Positions 37,763-44,694 of a stretch of 64,000 nucleotides of DNA are shown one piece after another. This stretch comes from Streptomyces griseoviridis (GTDB lineage Bacteria; Actinomycetota; Actinomycetes; Streptomycetales; Streptomycetaceae). Location of the stretch: positions 7,751,501 through 7,815,500 of the forward strand of contig NZ_CP029078.1 of NCBI RefSeq assembly GCF_005222485.1, given 5' to 3'. How positions within the stretch are numbered: the first letter of the stretch is position 1; every line of letters starts with the position of its first letter. Under the pieces are notes generated by a model. The model saw nothing but the letters and a program-made list of their open reading frames with translations, had not been told where the DNA came from and did no database searches. Both the position numbers and the translations under genes were made by a program.

Positions 37763-38562
37763 CACGCCTGCCGTAGGAAGTCGGTGATCGCCCTCGCGGT
37801 GGCCTGTGGCGCGCTCAGCTGCGGGCAGTGCCCTGTCGCCTCCAAGGTCACCAGCCGACTGCCGGGAACCGTGTCGCGGACGTAGGCGCCGACCTCCGGG
37901 GGAGCGATCACGTCCTGCCGGCACTCCAGGATCAGCGTCGGCACCGCGACCGTCTTCAGGTCCTGGCGGCTGTCGGACAGGAACGTCGTGCGGGCGAAGA
38001 CACCGGCCATGTGCGGGTCGGTCGCGCAGAACGAGGCGGTCAGCTCCTGGCCGAGTTCCGGCCGGTCCGCGTTCCCCATGATCACGGGGGCCATCGCCGC
38101 CGACCAGCCCAGGTAGTTGGACTCCAGCGACTCCAGCAGCTCGTCGATGTCCTCGGCGCTGAACCCGCCCCGGTAACCGTCGTCGTCGATGTAGCAGGGC
38201 GAGGGAGCGACCATCACCAGCCGGGACAGACGCTGCGGGGCCTTCGCCGCCGCGAGTACCCCGACCATCGCGCTGACCGAGTGCCCCACGAACGTCACGT
38301 CCCGCAGGTCCAGTTCCTCGCAGACCTCCAGTACGTCCTGCGCGTAGCCCTCCAGGGAGCTGTAACGCCGCTCGTCCCAGGCGGACGGGTCCGCCCGGCC
38401 CGAGCCCACGTAGTCGAGGAGCACCACCCGGTAGCTCTCGGCCAGCGTGGGAGCCACCAGGCGCCACATGTTCTGATCGCAGCCGAACCCGTGCGCCAGC
38501 AGGAGCACCGGCCCGTCCACACGGCCGGTGACGGTGACGTTGTTCCTGCGACGTATATCCAT
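37762..38562 (-). CDS. rsbQ: RsbQ-like alpha/beta hydrolase, activator of RsbP
   Basis: 266 residues, close to the Bacillus subtilis RsbQ length. It has the RsbQ hallmark segments HGFGCDQNMWR, LLDYVGSGRADPSAWDERRY, VGHSVSAM, MVAPSPCYIDDDGYRGGF and FCATDPHMAGVFARTTFLSD. The catalytic triad is Ser95, Asp217 and His245. RsbQ is needed for RsbP to work, probably by processing or delivering a small hydrophobic ligand to its PAS domain. The fold is shared with the plant KAI2/D14 receptors. The stop overlaps the rsbP start. ATG at 38562 has a GGTGGG element very close. Confidence 0.93.
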   Translation of the reverse strand: MDIRRRNNVTVTGRVDGPVLLLAHGFGCDQNMWRLVAPTLAESYRVVLLDYVGSGRADPSAWDERRYSSLEGYAQDVLEVCEELDLRDVTFVGHSVSAMVGVLAAAKAPQRLSRLVMVAPSPCYIDDDGYRGGFSAEDIDELLESLESNYLGWSAAMAPVIMGNADRPELGQELTASFCATDPHMAGVFARTTFLSDSRQDLKTVAVPTLILECRQDVIAPPEVGAYVRDTVPGSRLVTLEATGHCPQLSAPQATARAITDFLRQA

Positions 38563-39060
38563 ACCCACCAGCTTCGCATCTCCCGACGCGGGGGCCTGAC
38601 GCCGGGATTCCCGGTGCCGTGGGCGGGGAGCGGGTGTCACGGGCGGGGAGCGGGTGTCGCGGGCTGTGGTCGCGTCCGTCCCGTGGGGCGAAGGCCTCGG
38701 GGGCGTCGGCGTCGGCGTTGGCGTCGGCGTCGGCGTCGGGCTCGGTCGCGCGCGTGCGGGAAGTAGTCGGCTCATGCGGCGATGTCAGGTCAGGACGAGT
38801 CCCGACGGAGCCGGGTGGCCGCGGCGTGGAGGTCGAAGTGTGGGTGGGGTGCGGAGTCCGACGCCCGGAACCAGGAGGGCCCAGGGTGCGCCGGTCCGTC
38901 CGCAGGGCATGCCGGTGTCATGCCTGTCACGGGCACCCCGTGTCGTCGGCTGACGGGGCCGGCCGGCGGTCGTGTTCAAGCTCTTCGAGGGAGCAGTTCA
39001 CGCTGTCCCCGACGGGCGGGAGGGCCGCGGTGCGGCAGCCGTAGCGGCTGGGCCGGACCG
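38563..39060. other. Gene-free gap upstream of rsbQ
   Basis: No credible gene. It holds the promoter region of the rsbQ operon, a duplicated GGGCGGGGAGCGGGTGTC (about 38621-38656) and a hexamer repeat tract. Frames open here are Arg/Pro-rich noise. Confidence 0.6.
38700..38744. repeat. Hexamer tract (GGCGTC)n
   Basis: About seven consecutive copies of GGCGTC/GGCGTT in the leader region of the rsbQ operon, in line with a simple sequence repeat. Confidence 0.85.
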
Positions 39061-40551
39061 TCACGGAAGGTCGAAGGGGGTGGGGGAGTGGCCTTCCCAG
39101 ATCTGGCGGGATGCCTGTTCGGGGTAGGGGAGAGTCTTCGACTCGGTGTCCAGGACGCGGGTGAGGTGACCGTCGGGCCGGTGGGCGGGCCACCCCGCGT
39201 CGCCGGTGGTGACGAAGCGGACCCATGCCTCCTGGAGTTCGCGGGAGAGCGCGACGGCCTCGGGAGTCGGCTCTTCGCCGATGAGCTGGACACCGGCGGG
39301 GCTGTCCAGCGTGCCGAACGCCAGGGGCACGTCGAGGCTGTGGCAGGCGCCCAGGATGCCGTCGAGGGCCGGGGCGGCCCAACACAGTTCGAACAGGTAC
39401 GAGGTGCCACCGGCTGCGGCGTTCGCCTCGGCCAGTCTCTGTGACGGCATGCGGAATAGGGCGTCGGAGTACACCGTCTCCACCAACTCCTCCGGGCCTG
39501 CCTGCGGGAACGCGGCACGGTAGGCCCGCGCGCCGTCCGGTCGCGGGGCGTGCCGGTTCAGGGCCGCGTGGGCGTCCTCCTCGGTGAAGGTGCCGTACCG
39601 TCCGCTCACGACGCTGAAGTACCGGAACTCGTCCCGGGTGTGGCCGACGAGCAGTTCGGTCCCGCTCGCGCGCGCTTCGGCCGGCGCGGGCCCGGGTGTT
39701 TCCGGGAGGACCTCGCCGTCGACGACGGGGCACAGCGCGGTGCCGGTGTCCGCGAGGCGTCCCCAGCTCTCCCGGTGCGCGGGGAGGCCGGCGTTGAAGG
39801 CGGTCAGCTCGGCGGCCAGGTGCCACGGGTCGAGGTCGCGCAGGGCCTCGGCGGTGGGGGCCGCCGCGCCGAGCCGGTCCGCGAACGCGGCGGTGACCTC
39901 CCGTGCCAGCGCGGGGGTGCTGCGCAGCCCCGGCACCGAATGGGCGATGGCCCGCCGGAACAGGCCGCGCGCGAACTTCATCGACAGCAGGGCGGCGACC
40001 GAGCCCGCCCCGGCCGACTGCCCGCCCACGGTGACCCGGCCGGGGTCGCCTCCGAAGCCGGCGATGTTGCGCTGCACCCACTCGAGCGCCGCGATCTGGT
40101 CGAGGAATCCGCGGTTGGGCGGCACGTCGTCGAGGAACGCGAATCCCTCCGCGCCCACGCGGCAGTTGAGGGTCACCACGACGACTCCCGCCTTCGCCAG
40201 AGCAGCCGGGTCGTACATCGGGTCGCTCGACGCCGCCGAGAGGTAGCCGCCCACGGGGATCCACACCAGCACCGGCAGTCCCGCCGCGCCCGGATCCGGA
40301 GTGCCGACGTTGAGCGTCAGCCAGTCGGTGCCCTGCGGGCGCACGTCGATCGGCAGGGACAGCGGCACCAGGGGGCCGAACTCGACCGCCTGCCTCGTCC
40401 CGTCCCAGCGGTGCGGCGGCGCGGGCGCGGCGAAGCGGAGCGCTCCGACCGGGGGCTGGGCGTAGGGGATGCCGCGGAACACCGCGTGCCCCTGCCGCCG
40501 GCGCCCCTGCACGACGCCTTCCGCGGTCCGTACCTTCGGCTGTCCCGACAT
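39061..40551 (-). CDS. Type B carboxylesterase
   Basis: 496 residues, normal for the family. Visible: N-terminal AVFRGIPYAQPPVGALRF, oxyanion segment PVLVWIPVGGYLSAASSD (the usual HGG is replaced by VGG), VVVTLNCRVGAEGF, and the nucleophile GGQSAGAGSV. The lower-case Gly-Gly change at the oxyanion hole is atypical. No signal peptide, so cytoplasmic. ATG at 40551 has GAAGGG six bases upstream. It diverges from a TetR-hydrolase operon and is likely controlled by that TetR. Confidence 0.92.
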   Translation of the reverse strand: MSGQPKVRTAEGVVQGRRRQGHAVFRGIPYAQPPVGALRFAAPAPPHRWDGTRQAVEFGPLVPLSLPIDVRPQGTDWLTLNVGTPDPGAAGLPVLVWIPVGGYLSAASSDPMYDPAALAKAGVVVVTLNCRVGAEGFAFLDDVPPNRGFLDQIAALEWVQRNIAGFGGDPGRVTVGGQSAGAGSVAALLSMKFARGLFRRAIAHSVPGLRSTPALAREVTAAFADRLGAAAPTAEALRDLDPWHLAAELTAFNAGLPAHRESWGRLADTGTALCPVVDGEVLPETPGPAPAEARASGTELLVGHTRDEFRYFSVVSGRYGTFTEEDAHAALNRHAPRPDGARAYRAAFPQAGPEELVETVYSDALFRMPSQRLAEANAAAGGTSYLFELCWAAPALDGILGACHSLDVPLAFGTLDSPAGVQLIGEEPTPEAVALSRELQEAWVRFVTTGDAGWPAHRPDGHLTRVLDTESKTLPYPEQASRQIWEGHSPTPFDLP

Positions 40552-40614
40552 GACGTGCCCTTCCGTCGCGTGGACTCCATGGTTCTGGGTCAGGCGTATT
40601 ATGTCGACTGTATT

Positions 40615-40625
40615 GGAACGGTTCC
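40615..40625. promoter_or_regulatory. Candidate TetR operator in the divergent region
   Basis: A perfect palindrome GGAAC-G-GTTCC lies between the divergent carboxylesterase and TetR genes, five bases before the TetR AGGAGGGAGG ribosome site. The flank to the left (TATTATGTCGACTGTATT) is unusually AT-rich and suits promoter elements. Confidence 0.45.
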
Positions 40626-40648
40626 CGGTCAGGAGGGAGGGGCCGGCG

Positions 40649-41266
40649 ATGCCCAAACAGGTGGATCACCGCGGGCGCCGCGAAGCGATCGCCCGCGCGC
40701 TGTGGCGGGTGGTGGAGCGGCGCGGCGTCACCCAGCTGACGATGCGCGTGGTGGCGCGGGAGGCGGGTATGTCACTCGGGCAGTTGCAGCACTACTTCGC
40801 GTCCCGGACCGCCATGCTCTCGTTCGCCATGGATTTCGCGTCCGAGCAGACCTCGGCGCGCGTACACCAGGGGCTCGAAAAGCTCGGTGACCGTCCGCAC
40901 CCCCGTGACGTGCTGCGACTGACGCTCGCGGAGATGCTCCCCCTGCACGCCGACGCCCGCGCGACAAGCCGGATGAGCGCCGCCTACGTCCTGGAGGCGC
41001 TGCACGACCGGGCCGTGCACGAGCAGGCGCGCCGCGGCCTCGTCCAAGGGCGGTCCCTTGTCGAGCAGTTGGTCCGCCAGGCGATCGCCGACGGGCACAT
41101 CGACTCCGGCCGCGACCCGGCGACCGAGACCAACCTGCTCCTCGCCCTCACCGGCTTCACCTCCCTGATCGAACTCGACGTGATCGAGCCCGAGGACGCG
41201 CTCGCCGCGATCGACGTGCATCTGGACCGGCTGTTCAGCGTTCCTCAGCTTCGGAAGGGCGAGTAA
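40649..41266 (+). CDS. TetR-family transcriptional regulator
   Basis: 205 residues. The helix-turn-helix is LTMRVVAREAGMSLGQLQHYFASR, residues about 30-53, and the C-terminal part resembles the BetI-type TetR_C group. AGGAGGGAGG lies upstream of the ATG. Its stop (TAA) shares one base with the ATG of the next gene (TAATG), so the two are coupled. It probably controls that hydrolase and the divergent carboxylesterase. Confidence 0.93.
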   Translation: MPKQVDHRGRREAIARALWRVVERRGVTQLTMRVVAREAGMSLGQLQHYFASRTAMLSFAMDFASEQTSARVHQGLEKLGDRPHPRDVLRLTLAEMLPLHADARATSRMSAAYVLEALHDRAVHEQARRGLVQGRSLVEQLVRQAIADGHIDSGRDPATETNLLLALTGFTSLIELDVIEPEDALAAIDVHLDRLFSVPQLRKGE

Positions 41267-42117
41267 TGGCCGTGCACGTGACCGTGTGGGACGACCGCGA
41301 GAAGGCGGCGGGCAGCGGGGCCCGGACGGCTTCGACGGTCCCGGTGACCACGGTGGCCGCCGCCCCGGCGCTGTTCGTCCACAACATCTTCACCTGGGGC
41401 AGCGACTCCACGTACGGGTTCGCCGCGCAGCGCCCCCTCGCCGACAGCCGGCAACTCCTCCTGATGGACCGCCAGGGCTACGGCGACAGTCCCGACATCG
41501 CGCGCAGTGACGTCGACGTCGATGCCGAGGACGTTGTGGAGGTCCTCGGCAACGAGGCGCTCGCCGTGGGGCCTGGCGGCGCTCATCTCGTGGGGCACGG
41601 GAACGGCGCCGTCGCCGCGCTCATCGCCGCCGCGCGCCGGCCCGACCTCGTCCGTTCCCTCGCCCTCATCCAGCCCTCCGCCTTCTCTGCCGCGGCGCAC
41701 CATCCCGTCGTCGCCGGCCTCCTCGACCGGGTGCGCGACGGTGCCCCGGGCATCCCGGAGGACGTCACGCCGGAGCAGTATCTCCGGGCGTCCACCGAAG
41801 GGCTGGGGATGGACATGCCCGAGCCCACGCCCCGCCGGCTCCGTGCCGTCGCCACATCCATGAGGGAGCGTCCCATCTGGGAGGCGGACATCCCGCTGGA
41901 GGCGATCCGGGGCGCCGCCCTGCCGGTCCTGGTGATCTGCGGGACCTGGGAGCACGCGCCGACCGCGTACCGCGAGCACGTGGGGCTGCCCCTCACCGCC
42001 GTGGCCGAGTCCCTCACCGGCTCGCTCGCCGGCCAGCTGCTGCGGGTCCCCGGGTACTACCCGCACACCCAGGAACCCGCCCTCGTCAACGCGGCCTTGC
42101 GGGAGTTCTGGGACTGA
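41266..42117 (+). CDS. Alpha/beta hydrolase
   Basis: 283 residues. LFVHNIFTWGSDSTYGFAAQ precedes the first helix. The nucleophile position reads VGHGNGAV, where the usual serine (GxSxG) is replaced by glycine or asparagine, so normal serine-hydrolase activity is questionable. LPVLVICGTWEHAPTAYREH and VPGYYPHTQEPA are the expected acid and His regions, but the terminal GxGH is also altered (GYYPH). It may be a non-catalytic or altered-mechanism member, or a ligand-binding one. It is translationally coupled to the TetR gene. Confidence 0.85.
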   Translation: MAVHVTVWDDREKAAGSGARTASTVPVTTVAAAPALFVHNIFTWGSDSTYGFAAQRPLADSRQLLLMDRQGYGDSPDIARSDVDVDAEDVVEVLGNEALAVGPGGAHLVGHGNGAVAALIAAARRPDLVRSLALIQPSAFSAAAHHPVVAGLLDRVRDGAPGIPEDVTPEQYLRASTEGLGMDMPEPTPRRLRAVATSMRERPIWEADIPLEAIRGAALPVLVICGTWEHAPTAYREHVGLPLTAVAESLTGSLAGQLLRVPGYYPHTQEPALVNAALREFWD

Positions 42118-42178
42118 GCCGGTCTCCGCGTGGGCCGCCCGGTCCGCACGGCCACCCCCGGGCCGGCGCCCGTGCGAC

Positions 42179-42292
42179 GTGAGGACGTCACCGGGGATCG
42201 TGTCGGATGAGCTGTGGGACCGCATGGAGCCGCTGCTGCCGCGGCGTGAGCGTCCCGCTGCGTGGCCGACTCCTCCCACGTCGGGGCGCTGA
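42179..42292 (+). pseudogene. N-terminal remnant of an IS5-type transposase
   Basis: 37 codons reading PGIVSDELWDRMEPLLPRRE closely match the start of actinomycete IS5-family (IS1647-like) transposases. After ERP the frame loses similarity and stops. The rest of the element is missing. It marks a decayed insertion at the left edge of the RiPP locus. Confidence 0.75.
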
Positions 42293-42557
42293 GGGGGAGC
42301 CGCGCGGGCCCCCGGCGGTCGACCGGGACCGGGGGTGATCCGCGCGGATCCGTCGACATATGAGCAGCCATGTTGTTCCGTTGCTGCTCGTCATCGAAGC
42401 GCTGCGAGTATTTCGGGCATTAGGACATAAACGCCGACCACGATCCATGCTCCAGGATCGAAGGAATCCCATTCCTGCGCAGAACACCGCGAATCCGCCT
42501 GTGCAGGCCGCGATCGATGGTGCCGTACTCGCGGTCAAGTCACCAAGCCCTTTTTGA
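42293..42557. other. Lower-GC stretch without recognisable gene
   Basis: This piece, especially 42355-42557, is visibly less GC-rich than its surroundings (for example GGGCATTAGGACATAAACG). No convincing gene is seen on either strand. It is probably imported or decayed mobile DNA. Confidence 0.5.
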
Positions 42558-42701
42558 GTGTGGTGTGGTTCTGGGTCTTACCGAGGCCGCTTTGATCTCC
42601 GGTTCGTTGTCGCCTGGCAGGTTGCCCTCGCCGTAGACGGTGGTCTGGCGTTGGGCGCGTGGTTGCCGACGGCGGCCCGCCACCGTGACGGGATCACGCA
42701 C
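42558..42701 (+). pseudogene. Possible IS3-type transposase fragment
   Basis: The frame reads GRFDLRFVVAWQVALAVDGG, then LALGAW and RHRDGITHAPG. This resembles, by eye, the DDE-domain stretch of IS3 OrfB proteins (VGWQVA, LALDAL, GLTHHS). The similarity is short and degenerate, so this is only a suggestion. It overlaps the ferredoxin 3' end on the other strand. Confidence 0.3.
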
Positions 42702-43023
42702 GCCCCAGGAGCACCCGCACCCCAAGTCCACCCGCACCCCAAGTCCCACCCGCACCCCCAATCACACCCCCACCCCCGATCACACCCCCCACCCCCTCCT
42801 CAGGGAAGACGCTCCGCCCCGTTCCCCGGTCGGTGATCGTGATGGCCTCCATCGGGCACGTGAACGCGGCGTCCAGTACGCGGTCTTCCGGGGTGACCGT
42901 GGGGGTGGTCGGTTGTGATCTGCCGGTGTTGTTCAGTGTGAAGCGGCCTGGGGCGGTGCTCGCGCACACGCCTGAGCCGATGCAGCGACGGGTGTCGACC
43001 TCGACCGTCCAGTCGTCCGCCAT
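42694..43023 (-). CDS. [3Fe-4S] ferredoxin, with repetitive C-terminal extension
   Basis: 109 residues. The first 70 are a Streptomyces P450 ferredoxin: RRCIGSGVCASTAPG (C-x5-C) and FTCPMEAITI with the third cysteine, enough for a 3Fe-4S cluster. Such ferredoxins are usually 63-70 residues. Here about 35 Gly/Val-rich residues follow (GGVIGGGG repeats), encoded by a run of CACCCCC-type direct repeats. The normal stop appears to have been lost. It is the likely electron donor for the P450 at 46789. Confidence 0.88.
   Translation of the reverse strand: MADDWTVEVDTRRCIGSGVCASTAPGRFTLNNTGRSQPTTPTVTPEDRVLDAAFTCPMEAITITDRGTGRSVFPEEGVGGVIGGGGVIGGAGGTWGAGGLGVRVLLGRA
42706..42800. repeat. CACCC-type direct repeats in the ferredoxin 3' end
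   Basis: Imperfect units such as CCGCACCCCAAGTCCA and CACACCCCC follow each other. Read on the minus strand they encode the Gly-rich ferredoxin tail. Confidence 0.75.
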
Positions 43024-43553
43024 GTGCTTTCCCTTCGTCCACGCGCGCTGTGCCCCCCTTGCTCCCCTCCCCGCGGAATTCTCTTTCCAGAGGCATATGC
43101 AATTTCCGGCGACCGTGCCGGTGCAATGGTGAGAATGGTGACTGTGCGGCGCTGAGAGGGGTGTCGCCTCAAATTACCCGGCCCTTTTTTCGGGTGAAAG
43201 GCCGTCGCAATCAGCCATCTTCGACCCGGGCTGGAACCGGCTCCGTGGCCGGGACCGGTCCGCCGTTCGGCACCTCGTATGGATCGTGGCCGCCGCGTCG
43301 GCGCATGTTCTTTCTCCGCTTCTCAGTGCGCGGAGGTCGAGCCCGCGGGCGGGGCGGGGGCCGGCGGGTGGCGTCGGTGCTCGACATGATCCGCCGCGGT
43401 GTCGAGGAGCGCGTTCGGGACGATGTGCCGCTGTCCTGATACCCGCTGCTTTTCCCGCTCCGTTGTTGGCCTCGCCGGTTTCTCCCCTGACGATTCTCCT
43501 GCCGGTGAACCCGACCGAGCACGGTAGGGCCGGTGAGGTGAAAGGAATCCTCC
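43024..43553. other. 530-base leader region before the RiPP precursor
   Basis: No recognised gene. It lies between the divergent ferredoxin and peptide genes, so it should hold both promoters. It contains an AT-richer patch at 43080-43200 with a T6 run (43183-43190). Open frames here have no RBS and biased composition. Confidence 0.55.
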
Positions 43554-43640
43554 ATGAACGAGGAAATCGAGCAGCTCACGGACGAAGACCTTCCCGAGCT
43601 CGCGCTGATGGTCGACATTCCCTCGCGCGACGAGTCCTGA
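43554..43640 (+). CDS. Candidate RiPP precursor peptide (28 residues)
   Basis: ATG with AAAGGA six bases upstream opens a 28-codon frame followed by TGA. The N-terminal half is acidic and leader-like (MNEEIEQLTDEDLPEL). The C-terminal half is ALMVDIPSRDES. It has no Cys or Thr after residue 9 and two serines (24 and 28), two late aspartates, one Pro and one Arg. The next genes encode HExxH and YcaO peptide-modifying enzymes. Size, acidity, RBS and position all fit a RiPP precursor. It does not match FxSxx, bottromycin or thiopeptide precursors as I know them. It is far shorter than annotation cut-offs, so easily missed. Confidence 0.75.
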   Translation: MNEEIEQLTDEDLPELALMVDIPSRDES

Positions 43641-43722
43641 CGGCACCCCCGCACATCGCACCTGCGCGGCGGGCCTTCCCGGGCCCGCCGCACGTCGCTG
43701 CCGAGAACCCGGAAGAGGGTGC

Positions 43723-44694
43723 ATGCGCGTCGAACCGGATGCCCAGGAGGCCGTCCACGAGCGGACCCAGGTGCTGCGGCGCCTGCGGCGCGTACTGGAA
43801 CGGGCGGAGCTGACGCCGCCCGAGCCCGACACGCTGCGCCATCCGGCGGCGGCCGAGGTCGCCCACCTCGCCCAACACGCCCTGCGGTCAGGCCCCTTGG
43901 CACCGGAGCGGCAGAGCCGTCTGGCCGCACGCCTCGGACAGGTGCCGCCCGCCGCCTTCGGCCCCGCCGACCCGCAGGACCATCTGAACCGGAGCGTGAC
44001 CCGGGCGCTGCGCGCCATCCCGGAGCGCAAGGGCGCCGACGGGCAGCCGGTCACCGCCGTCCTCACCGTGTGGGACGAGCGCGAGCGCGCGGCGTTGACG
44101 TCGGCCCTCGGCCTGCTCGGCCGGGTCTGGCCCGAAGCCGCCGCCGAGGTGCGGGAGACGGTCACCGAGATCGCGCTGCTCGACGGCGAGGCCATCGACG
44201 GGTTCACCGACTTCACCGTCCACGGTGCCGTCCTGGTGCACCGGGCCCGGCTGACGGACAGTGCCGCCGGGCTCCCGGGTCCCGTGCGGTTCGCCGAGGC
44301 CCTGGTGCACGAGGGCACCCACACCCGGTGCAACGCCGCCGCCCTGACCGCCCCCTTCCTGACCCCCGACGACGCCCCCGGCGACGCCCACAGCGACCAG
44401 CCGCGGGACGCCGACGGCACCGGCCGCGTCCGGGAGTTGCTCGTCGAGACCCCGCTGCGGGCCGACCCCCGGCCGCTGACCGGCCTGTTCCAGCAGACCG
44501 TGGTGCTGGCCCGCAGCGTGGAGCTCTACCGGCGGCTCACCGGTCTCGGCCCCGCGGTCGACTCGCGGCGCGCCACCCTCCTGCGCGGAGCCCACCAGGC
44601 CGTGGACACCCTGGGCACGCACACCGGCCGGCTCACGGACCACGGGAAAGAGCTGCTCGCGGAGTGCGACGGGCTCATCGGAGCGGCCGCGTGA
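43723..44694 (+). CDS. HExxH putative peptide beta-hydroxylase (RiPP maturation)
   Basis: 323 residues. The motif H196-E-G-T-H200 in RFAEALVHEGTHTR matches the HExxH peptide-modification family (TIGR04267 type), some members of which are iron/2-oxoglutarate-dependent beta-hydroxylases of Asp, His or other residues in RiPPs. FTVHGAVLVHRARL before it and LVETPLRADPRPLTGLFQQ after it are the usual flanking segments. The start ATG is 82 bases after the peptide gene. Its stop overlaps the YcaO start (GTGA). Substrate inferred: an Asp or Ser in the neighbouring peptide. Confidence 0.85.
   Translation: MRVEPDAQEAVHERTQVLRRLRRVLERAELTPPEPDTLRHPAAAEVAHLAQHALRSGPLAPERQSRLAARLGQVPPAAFGPADPQDHLNRSVTRALRAIPERKGADGQPVTAVLTVWDERERAALTSALGLLGRVWPEAAAEVRETVTEIALLDGEAIDGFTDFTVHGAVLVHRARLTDSAAGLPGPVRFAEALVHEGTHTRCNAAALTAPFLTPDDAPGDAHSDQPRDADGTGRVRELLVETPLRADPRPLTGLFQQTVVLARSVELYRRLTGLGPAVDSRRATLLRGAHQAVDTLGTHTGRLTDHGKELLAECDGLIGAAA

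Noticed and set aside
43050..43439. 129-codon frame before the peptide gene
   Set aside because: No RBS, Arg/Gly-biased composition and no family match. It lies where the promoters of two divergent genes should be.
43719..44690. Upstream extension of the YcaO frame
   Set aside because: It overlaps the complete HExxH gene, and its product is Arg/Pro-rich noise. The GTG at 44691 with GTGA overlap fits better.
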